Assembly (NCBI GenBank): GCA_007117185.1
Contig: SKHA01000297.1
Location: 1 to 9,071 of the forward strand
Direction: 5' to 3'
Length of the DNA stretch: 9,071 bases
Source of the DNA: Spirochaeta sp.
GTDB taxonomy: Bacteria > Spirochaetota > Spirochaetia > DSM-27196 > Alkalispirochaetaceae
Each line of letters begins with the position of its first letter. Position 1 is the stretch's first letter. The notes beneath the pieces are model-generated. The model was not told the DNA's origin. It saw only the letters and a list, made by a program, of their open reading frames with translations, and ran no database searches. Shown one piece after another: positions 1-5,484 of the stretch. A program made the translations under genes and the position numbers.

Positions 1-117
1 CGCCCTCTGGAGAGTCCACAGCTGGCGGCTATCCGGGACAAGGTTGGCAGCCTGGGGATCGACGAGGATGATCTGGCCGGTATCGTCGCCGAGGCCCGAC
101 GTGCTTACGGTTCTTGA
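1..117 (+). CDS. Antitoxin-like protein, C-terminal fragment (cut by window start)
   Basis: Frame 1 is open from the first base to a TGA at 115-117 and gives 38 residues ending in SLGIDEDDLAGIVAEARRAY-GS. The short acidic-then-amphipathic C-terminal tail is what small antitoxins paired with PIN toxins often carry, and this is the tail expected to bind the toxin. The DNA-binding N-terminus (ribbon-helix-helix, AbrB or similar) lies outside the window, so the antitoxin class cannot be named. The strongest support is context: the last 17 bases overlap the start of the PIN toxin gene on the same strand, the usual arrangement for translationally coupled TA pairs. Seen: open frame and overlap. Inferred: antitoxin function. 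Confidence 0.6.
   Translation, partial: RPLESPQLAAIRDKVGSLGIDEDDLAGIVAEARRAYGS
91..94 (+). promoter_or_regulatory. Ribosome binding site deciding the PIN toxin start
   Basis: GAGG lies 6 nt before the GTG at 101, inside the antitoxin coding sequence. This supports the short PIN start and coupled translation of the pair. Confidence 0.5.
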
Positions 118-511
118 TACGAATATTCTGATTTCGGCGTTGCTTTTCCGGGGAGAGAGATCCCGCATTCATCGGGCGATCAAGGAGGGGCGGCTTCAGC
201 CATTGGTAACCCCGCCTGTGCTCAAGGAGTATCTGCGGGTCCTGGCGTACCCGAAGCTCGGACTGACGGAATCGGAAATCAGCTACCTGCTGGAGGAGGA
301 GATCCGTCCCTGGTTCCGTCAGATCAGCCAGAGCGTCCCCGGCGACTCGTGGATAGCCGAAGACCCCAGTGACGACCACTTTGTAAACGCTGCTCGTGTG
401 TACTCGGAAACATACCTGATCAGTGGCGACAGTCACATTCTCGAGGCGCGGGAACGTCTGCCTGTCCCTGTTCTGACTGCCCGGGAGCTTCTGGATCGCC
501 TGACGGAGTGA
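101..511 (+). CDS. PIN-domain toxin (putative toxin-antitoxin ribonuclease)
   Basis: A 136-residue single-domain protein of the PIN family grouped with COG1569-type putative TA toxins. PIN toxins are Mg2+-dependent single-strand ribonucleases acting on cytoplasmic RNA. The expected acidic residues are visible: D6 in VLDTNILISALL, E43 in PPVLKEYLRVL, D91/D92 in DPSDDHFVNAA and D110 in YLISGDSHIL, so the active site looks intact. The length is usual for the family. I chose the GTG at 101 because the protein then begins M-L-T-V-L-D-T-N, as PIN toxins do, and GAGG at 91-94 sits 6 nt upstream. The upstream TTG (44) and ATG (68) would add an implausible extension and overlap the antitoxin much further. 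The target RNA is unknown. Confidence 0.85.
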   Translation: MLTVLDTNILISALLFRGERSRIHRAIKEGRLQPLVTPPVLKEYLRVLAYPKLGLTESEISYLLEEEIRPWFRQISQSVPGDSWIAEDPSDDHFVNAARVYSETYLISGDSHILEARERLPVPVLTARELLDRLTE

Positions 512-536
512 CGTGTGGTGCCAGCGTTCGTCTGCG

Positions 537-626
537 CGGGTGTATGCGCCGCCGCAGCGCCGGGCTCATCGCATAAGCGATCCCGTCACCCAACTCGTAC
601 CGCTCCTCTTCCTTCGGTGGTTGCAT
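537..626 (-). pseudogene. Uma2-family (DUF820) N-terminal fragment
   Basis: Reading leftward from the ATG at 626, the product starts M-Q-P-P-K-E-E-E-R-Y-E-L-G-D-G-I-A-Y-A-M and continues S-P-A-L-R-R-R. This closely follows the usual opening of Uma2 restriction-endonuclease-like proteins (E-R-Y-E-L-I-D-G-x-x-Y-x-M-S-P-A, then a basic stretch and H-Q). Only about 30 residues match. After 537 the frame becomes Arg/Pro-rich, without the family's central beta strands or PD-(D/E)XK catalytic residues, and it runs into the antisense of the PIN gene. A full protein is near 190 residues, so this is a truncated relic. The 198-bp interval 512-709 contains nothing else I can support. The family assignment rests on a short motif recognised by eye. 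Confidence 0.5.
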
Positions 627-709
627 AGCTCCATTATGCGGGGCGGCCGGCCGCGAGGCCACTGACGCCGCCCACTACTTCTGTTTCTCTTAGCCCGTTA
701 CCGCCGCCG

Positions 710-2911
710 TTACAGCGAGCAGTTGGTGGCGTTGCTGATCGAGTCGACGTTCCGGCGTAACTGTACCGGCGCGGCCAGGATTTCCGCCTCGGCGCGTTCC
801 AGTGCCGCCGCCGCCGCCCGGATATCCGCGTAGTACCCCTCCACCGCGTCAAGCAGTTGCTCCAGGTCCGCGATGCCAGGTATCTGGGGCACCTGAATAT
901 TCAATCGACGCAGAATCGGGTCGATGATCCTATCCGCCGCCGCAGCGATCGCACCGGTGGTGGACGCCAATGCGTATTCCACCGAGTATGTCCCGGCTCC
1001 AGGCAGCGGGCGGGGAATGGAGAACTCCTGCTGGAGGGCGCGGGTTATGGAATCCGTCACTGAGCTGATCTGATCCAGTGGACGCATCACCGCTTCTACC
1101 CCGCGGCTGACGGTGCTGATGGTAGATACCCCCTGGGACAGCGTCTGCAGCGCCGAAGCCAGTTCCTGTTCCAGGGTGTTGATACGATCCAACCCGGACT
1201 GCAGATCGCCGATAGCTGTCTGCAGTTCCCGAATGTCGGACTGTACCTGCATCAGTGCGCCAACATCTGTCACCCGGTCCACGCAGGCGTTGAGGCTGGT
1301 GATCATGCGGTTGGCCGAGGTGAGGCTCCGCTCTACATCGCTCATCGCCGCCACGATGGTGTCCATGCGCTCTTTTGCGGTGGTCATCGCTGCCAATGCC
1401 GGCTCCAGCACCGGGTCCTGCAGCATGGAGGCCTTGTCGTTTACCGCTTCAACCGGGGTGTGGACCTGACGCACCGAGGTGCCCACCACGGAGAATACCG
1501 CACCAACCTTGGGTATTGACGCCATCGCCCGGGAAGCGGTACCGATGGCGGAAAGCTGACCTTCCAGCTGGTCGATCCGCTCGACGATGTTGTTCAGGTC
1601 GGCGATACCACGATAAGCGTTGTTTACCGCCCGGGAGAGGGTTGTGACCCGCTGGGAAGACTGGTCAAATCGGGTACGAATCGGACCAAGAACCTCGCCC
1701 ATGGCAATCAATTCCTTGGAGACGATCAGCCGCTGAACAAAGAGGTCGGCGTCACGGTAGTCAAAGACCCACTCCTGAGCGGCGGTGAACGCGGCGATAC
1801 CCGCATCAATCGCAGCGAGATCGCTTCGGTTGCCACTGACGCGGACGCCCTCCTGATAGTACGCCTCGGCAATGCGCTGCCGGACTCCCTGTTCCGCCAC
1901 AACGGCGCGGTTGTACTGACCGTCCCACTGCAGAGCCTGCTCGTAGCTTTCGTGGGCGGCGATCATGTCCGGTATCCGACCAGAACGCTCCAGCTGCTGC
2001 CCCTGGTCGGTATAGAGCGACGCCAACCGTGTGCGGGCCCGGGGGATACCATCGTGAGCATCCTGGTTAGCCGGATTGAACACCAGAGATTCCTCGAACA
2101 GCCGTACCGCCTCGGTGACAGAGTCGATAGTATTCCGACGCTCCTGCTCCAGCGCCATCGCCAGGTAGACATCTGACAGCTCAAGGCTCAGAGCTTGGCG
2201 GCCCGCTTCGGCGGTGGCGTTGCCCGGTTCAAACCGCAGCGCCGCCTCGTAGGCGTGAAATCCCTGGAGTAGCCGCTGGGCATCCCGAAGGCCGTGCTGC
2301 ATGGCTGCAAAGTCGATAAAGGCAGTCACGATCCGCTGGCGGTCCTGCTGTTGCTCTTCCGACCCTTCAACGGCAAACCGCGTGATCACCGCCCGCATGA
2401 GCGACTCCGCTGACTCGATCTCACCTTCCTGAATCCGGGCGACGCCGGCGTTGAAGAAACCCTCCCGGGCGGCGTTGCGCGCATCCTCCAGGTCTCCCCG
2501 GTGGTCTACGATTCGGGTACTCCATTCCCACCCCTTGATCAGGCCAAACAGGCGCTTATCCGCCACGATGGGCATTCCAATACGCTCCAGGTTTTCATAG
2601 AACGAAACCAGCTGCCCGTACATCACGAACCGGGCGGCTAACTCATCCGGTACGACGGTGTTTGCGGTGGATGAGAGGAAACCCCGCGCCTGGCTCAAGG
2701 CAGTGTCCGTGTTATCCCTCAAAAACGACTTCGCCGAGGTGAGATCGGGGTTCTCAAGCAGAGATTCCGTGGCCAGTACCAATGCCTCGATGGGTCGATT
2801 GTTGGACCAGGCTTCCTGCGCCAGGTTGAAGGTGTCCCGTCCGACGGTAGCACACCCTGCCAGCAGCGTTACGGTGATCAATACTGCCGCGAACCATGTC
2901 CCTCGTTTCAT
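710..2911 (-). CDS. Large TPR-like/coiled-coil lipoprotein of unknown function
   Basis: A 733-residue protein. A lipoprotein signal peptide is clear: M-K-R, a hydrophobic stretch (6-18) and lipobox L-L-A-G-C with C20 as the lipidation site. It is followed by A-T rather than Asp, compatible with outer-membrane anchoring. Residues about 30-400 are helical with TPR-like units (for example around 145-180, 260-290 and 310-335, with EAVRLFEESLVFNPAN and ESYEQALQWD stretches). Residues about 415-620 have coiled-coil character, with heptad-like runs such as SDIRELQTAIGDLQSGLDRI. The C-terminus is Ala-rich (about 690-715) and ends N-A-T-N-C-S-L. Helical repeats plus coiled coil suggest an envelope scaffold or partner-binding role, but I recognise no family. 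The start follows purine-rich GGGG and GGGGG runs just upstream. It appears monocistronic, with its own upstream promoter candidate. Confidence 0.85.
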   Translation of the reverse strand: MKRGTWFAAVLITVTLLAGCATVGRDTFNLAQEAWSNNRPIEALVLATESLLENPDLTSAKSFLRDNTDTALSQARGFLSSTANTVVPDELAARFVMYGQLVSFYENLERIGMPIVADKRLFGLIKGWEWSTRIVDHRGDLEDARNAAREGFFNAGVARIQEGEIESAESLMRAVITRFAVEGSEEQQQDRQRIVTAFIDFAAMQHGLRDAQRLLQGFHAYEAALRFEPGNATAEAGRQALSLELSDVYLAMALEQERRNTIDSVTEAVRLFEESLVFNPANQDAHDGIPRARTRLASLYTDQGQQLERSGRIPDMIAAHESYEQALQWDGQYNRAVVAEQGVRQRIAEAYYQEGVRVSGNRSDLAAIDAGIAAFTAAQEWVFDYRDADLFVQRLIVSKELIAMGEVLGPIRTRFDQSSQRVTTLSRAVNNAYRGIADLNNIVERIDQLEGQLSAIGTASRAMASIPKVGAVFSVVGTSVRQVHTPVEAVNDKASMLQDPVLEPALAAMTTAKERMDTIVAAMSDVERSLTSANRMITSLNACVDRVTDVGALMQVQSDIRELQTAIGDLQSGLDRINTLEQELASALQTLSQGVSTISTVSRGVEAVMRPLDQISSVTDSITRALQQEFSIPRPLPGAGTYSVEYALASTTGAIAAAADRIIDPILRRLNIQVPQIPGIADLEQLLDAVEGYYADIRAAAAALERAEAEILAAPVQLRRNVDSISNATNCSL

Positions 2912-2955
2912 CCCCTGTACCCCCTTGGTTTGTAGTGAGGGGAAAAGGATAGAAC

Positions 2956-2975
2956 CGAACCTTTAAACGAACCTT
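2956..2975. repeat. Tandem 8-bp direct repeat, 12-bp period, upstream of the lipoprotein gene
   Basis: CGAACCTT occurs at 2956-2963 and again at 2968-2975, separated by TAAA, giving a 12-bp period. It lies in the leader of the lipoprotein gene, downstream of the putative promoter. A pair of direct half-sites about one helical turn apart is the layout many response regulators bind, but no specific regulator can be named. Confidence 0.4.
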
Positions 2976-2988
2976 AAAGGGCCAGGAA

Positions 2989-3016
2989 AATATGTCACGT
3001 TCTCACTGCGGGTCAA
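2989..3016 (-). promoter_or_regulatory. Candidate sigma-70-type promoter for the lipoprotein gene
   Basis: On the minus strand a TTGACC (-35; 3011-3016) is separated by 16 bp from CATATT (-10; 2989-2994), about 80 bp before the lipoprotein ATG. The -35 hexamer falls within the L-F-D-P codons of the duplicated tail fragment described at 3003-3082. It is a match by eye; the -10 shares four of six consensus bases. Confidence 0.4.
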
Positions 3017-3082
3017 AGAGCCGCCACCAGGCGTCACACTCCCCGGGTTCGCGCTGCCGCCTGGAGTCTACCCACTCCGGCG
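3003..3082 (-). pseudogene. Duplicated 3' end of the 246-aa gene (tail relic)
   Basis: The minus strand reads P-E-W-V-D-S-R-R, Q-R-E-P-G-E, C-D-A-W-W-R-L-F-D-P-Q, then TGA. The intact gene at 4041-4781 ends with the nearly identical QREPGE-FHAWWRLFDPK. The first 56 nt (3003-3058 against 4041-4096) differ at about six positions, and weaker similarity continues to about 3082. The same frame stays open rightward to a stop at 3210-3212 but has no credible start codon. Its residues there (for example VLEDRSEVVAITRYPERI) do not resemble the intact gene. I read this as the stump of a diverged paralogue or of a duplicated 3' end. Confidence 0.65.
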
Positions 3083-3175
3083 TAGCGGCCGCGGTGGTAT
3101 GCACAACCCTGTTGATACGTTCCGGGTAGCGCGTGATCGCTACGACTTCCGATCGATCTTCCAGAACGCTATACT

Positions 3176-3493
3176 CTAGGATATCTTTCCCAGCTGGCCG
3201 AGAAAGAGGTCAGCGCTCCACAGATCCAGCGATGGTTGTTCCTGTTCCGGAACAAACCTCCGGACATCGTCGGCTGTGTCGCGACGAACGGAAAGTCATG
3301 GTAACGCAGCTCCGAGCCGCCTCCGTCCGGAGGGTTTACATCCACTTCGATCTTTACGCGGATCTTTCTCACAGGACCACCGGAAACGGCGTCAACTGGA
3401 AATCATGGTCGGGTTCTTTCAGAATAAAACTGAAATCCACCCTGAAACAAAGCCTGCCCGAAGAAACCGCTTATGAATCATGCGGATACTCAT
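3176..3493 (-). pseudogene. AbiEii-like nucleotidyltransferase toxin, internally deleted remnant
   Basis: AbiEii toxins are nucleotidyltransferases of about 250-300 residues. Here family pieces appear in order but in different frames and without much of the protein. The ATG at 3491-3493 (M-S-I-R-M-I) overlaps the AbiEi-like stop as ATGA. VDFSFILKEPDHDFQLTPF (about 3372-3440) resembles the segment after the catalytic acidic motif. RKIRVKIEVDVNPP then ELRYHDFPF (about 3274-3372) resembles the KVKLEIDTxPP and PFPF region. DDVRRFVPEQ then SLDLWSADLFLGQL (about 3176-3274) resembles the usual C-terminus. Most of the N-terminus, the stretch between the first two blocks and the LFAGKxHA-containing segment are missing. 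Stops at 3369-3371 and frame changes rule out a working toxin. Confidence 0.7.
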
Positions 3494-3987
3494 AGGCCGT
3501 ACTCCCTTCGAAGCCCCGCGAGGAAGCGGAGAACCCGTTCGTTACGATAGCTTTCCATCGTCTCGTCCAGATCATCCATCGGAACGGAGGCGAGGTCGTC
3601 GGGGTCGATACACAGACTTCGTATCGCCGGATCCGGCGTCAACCATTCCTTACGATATACATACACGTAGTCCGCCAGCGCCTTGACGGGGGTAGCGATC
3701 AGCGCGACGTCACCGGTCGCGTCGTCGGACTCTCGGGTCACCGCCGCGTAGAATACGTTCTGTGGAACCCGGGAAAAACTGAACGTCCCTAACGGCGTCT
3801 GGAATGTTCTCGATTCTCCAGTACAGGTGCTGGTAACGGTATAGATCGCTTCGGGAATCCACCCGTGATGGCTCAGGGCGCTTTCGAGACTGACATGGGA
3901 CGGTCCATAGACGTACTGTGCCAGATCCTCCGCAGTGATGCACGGGCGCGGATGAGCGGTGATCAGAATCTCAGTCAACGTCTGCAT
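3490..3987 (-). CDS. AbiEi-like type IV antitoxin/regulator lacking the N-terminal winged helix
   Basis: A 165-residue protein matching the C-terminal AbiEi antitoxin domain. Residues 27-51 carry YGPSHVSLESALSHHGWIPE then AIYTVTS, followed by TFQTPLGTFSF (61-71), ALIATPVKALADYVYVY (95-111) and LCIDPDDLASVPMDDL (125-140). In type IV systems AbiEi represses the operon and neutralises AbiEii. Family members usually carry about 60-80 residues of winged-helix DNA-binding domain first. Here only about 26 residues precede the C-terminal domain, and the in-frame stop at 4024-4026 leaves no room for more. The ATG at 3987 has only a weak purine-rich leader. The stop TGA overlaps the AbiEii relic's ATG, the normal abiE coupling. 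The gene may be an unneeded leftover or may now act only by protein contact. Expression is doubtful. Confidence 0.75.
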   Translation of the reverse strand: MQTLTEILITAHPRPCITAEDLAQYVYGPSHVSLESALSHHGWIPEAIYTVTSTCTGESRTFQTPLGTFSFSRVPQNVFYAAVTRESDDATGDVALIATPVKALADYVYVYRKEWLTPDPAIRSLCIDPDDLASVPMDDLDETMESYRNERVLRFLAGLRREYGL

Positions 3988-4040
3988 TTTTCTTCGGGGC
4001 GGTACGGCGTGAACGCGGTCCTGTTACGGGTTTCGCTGCG

Positions 4041-4781
4041 TCACTTCGGGTCAAACAACCGCCACCACGCGTGAAACTCCCCGGGTTCGCGCTGCCAGGT
4101 GGGGTCCACCCTGTCCGGATCCTGGCGGGTCGCGTCGACCCACGCCCCGTGGATCGCGGTATACGACTTGTTCTGACGGCCCTGATCGATGACCGTATCC
4201 CACCAGCGGGTGAAGGCGGGGCTCTCGGGTAAGGCGTCGTGGTGCAGTTCATCGACGACTTTCGGCTGGAGTCTCACGTCCTGGATCAGCATATCGTCGT
4301 GATCCCGAAAGAGATACCGAAACGCCAGCCGGAGGTGGGGCGCCAGATGCGCGCCCGTGGGGGGCACCACAAGGCCGGTGGGCACCGCCGCCAGAAACGG
4401 TGACGCCCAGGAGACAGAACCGGCAGTACGGCCGTTGTTGGCAACAAAAATGCTGATCAGGTCTTCGTAGAACTGCGCTTCCGTTGCCAGAACCTGCACT
4501 CGATCCGCGCAATAGGGGTGGAGCGATCGGCGCAGGAGCACGGTGCCGTCGTCGTCCCACTGACCATCGAAGCTGGCCAGGCTGACCGTCTCAACAGCTG
4601 GGCCGTTGGGGTTCACGAAGACCGCCGCAAAAAGACCGACGTGCTCCATGGCACGAAGCGCTGCCGGTTCAACCAGAATTGGCCCGGCCCCCGCTGCGTT
4701 TTGCCGGCGCCGTTCTACCGCCTGATCGAGCTCGGCCCGGGCGGCGATCACTATCTCCGGATTCTCTTTCCGTTGTGTCAT
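4041..4781 (-). CDS. Uncharacterised 246-aa protein
   Basis: I do not recognise this protein. It begins MTQRKENPEIVIAARAELDQ and has no signal peptide or membrane segment, so it is probably cytoplasmic. An N-terminal charged helix (about 8-28) is followed by a mixed alpha/beta body (about 35-170), then a Trp-rich C-terminal part with TRWWDTVID (191-199), HGAWVD (211-216) and a final HAWWRLFDPK. The last part is the one duplicated at 3003-3082. The intact, unbroken frame contrasts with the ruined AbiE genes beside it. The ATG at 4781 has no strong ribosome site. A short frame (M-I-L-A-S-E-F-A, stop) overlaps the start as ATGA and could be a coupling leader. It lies 53 bp before the AbiEi-like ORF on the same strand, so it may share its transcript. 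Confidence 0.65.
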   Translation of the reverse strand: MTQRKENPEIVIAARAELDQAVERRRQNAAGAGPILVEPAALRAMEHVGLFAAVFVNPNGPAVETVSLASFDGQWDDDGTVLLRRSLHPYCADRVQVLATEAQFYEDLISIFVANNGRTAGSVSWASPFLAAVPTGLVVPPTGAHLAPHLRLAFRYLFRDHDDMLIQDVRLQPKVVDELHHDALPESPAFTRWWDTVIDQGRQNKSYTAIHGAWVDATRQDPDRVDPTWQREPGEFHAWWRLFDPK

Positions 4782-4825
4782 GCAAACTCAGAAGCAAGAA
4801 TCATGCCATGCACTTTTTGGGGCGG

Positions 4826-4847
4826 ATGGGGCCGTTTTCGGCCCCAT
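4826..4847. repeat. Perfect 9-bp inverted repeat with 4-nt loop
   Basis: ATGGGGCCG (4826-4834) pairs perfectly with CGGCCCCAT (4839-4847) around TTTT. The hairpin is very stable and lies between the divergent starts of the 246-aa gene (-) and the barrel-like ORF (+). No T-run follows on either strand, so it is not a standard intrinsic terminator. It could be a leader hairpin, an operator or a remnant of a repeat element. Confidence 0.6.
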
Positions 4848-4857
4848 TTGGTAACAG

Positions 4858-5484
4858 ATGTTACGTTCCACGAATACTGCGGAACGGTTGTTCCGTTGGG
4901 TATCACGATATACTTCTCCTGAAGTCATTGTGAGACCACAAGGGAACGCCGTCCATGGGTTGTTCCATTCATTTGACCGGGAATTTCTCCCGGGATTTTC
5001 TCCCGGCTACAACAGGGAGCCCGGCAGCGGCAGACAGGATGGCCTGCGCGCGGGTCTGCAGCTGGGAAGCGACGGCTTCGTCTCGTTCCTGCTGTACGGC
5101 TCCCGAGCCGAGTTGGGCATCAAGGCGAAGCTGGCGGTGGTCAATATCGACTATACCGACGGGGACGAGACGACAAGCTCGGACCAGTCGCTACTGGTTG
5201 GAGGCATCCACGGAGGTTTTCTGTTGGGCCCCGGCGGTGACGACGTTGATTTCGGTGTGGGGGCCGAATTCCGACTCGGCATCGGTCTGGCGGATCTGGA
5301 GTATGAGCCGTACGTACGCCTTGGCCCGCGGCTGTCGGCAAACTATCTGGTCCATCGCAACGTGCTGCTGTCGGGGATCCTGTACCCGATCTGGCTCTCC
5401 ATAGAGGATATGAAGCAAGTCGGTGTGTCCTCTGTCATCGGCGAGATTCCCCACGCATCGGTAGCGTTTACGTTCCTCTTCTGA
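4858..5484 (+). pseudogene. Outer-membrane beta-barrel-like protein, probably 5'-truncated
   Basis: The C-terminal two-thirds (residues about 62-208) alternates short hydrophobic/glycine strands typical of small outer-membrane barrels: LRAGLQLG, SLLVGGIHGGFLLG, VDFGVGAEFRLGIGL, YVRLGPRLSANYLV and VLLSGILYPIWLSI. It ends S-V-A-F-T-F-L-F, the terminal-Phe signature read by the barrel-assembly machinery. The first 60 residues are not barrel-like. No signal peptide exists at the ATG (4858) or the GTG (4930), and neither has a good ribosome site, so an exported product is unlikely from this ORF as it stands. I therefore favour loss of the 5' end; a small intact gene with an unnoticed upstream exporter signal is the alternative. 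Its 3' end overlaps the convergent macrodomain-like gene by 17 bp. Confidence 0.5.
4864..4895. repeat. Alternating CGTTCC/GGAACG inverted repeats
   Basis: CGTTCC (4864-4869) can pair with GGAACG (4881-4886), while CGGAAC (4880-4885) can instead pair with GTTCCG (4890-4895) across a 4-nt loop. The two hairpins exclude each other because they share the central arm. They overlap the nominal start of the barrel-like ORF, which makes that start doubtful as coding sequence and hints at a leader or operator. Confidence 0.4.

Noticed and set aside
643..654. Perfect 12-bp palindrome GCGGCCGGCCGC
   Set aside because: It can arise by chance in GC-rich DNA. No T-run follows, so there is no terminator claim, and there is no partner repeat nearby.
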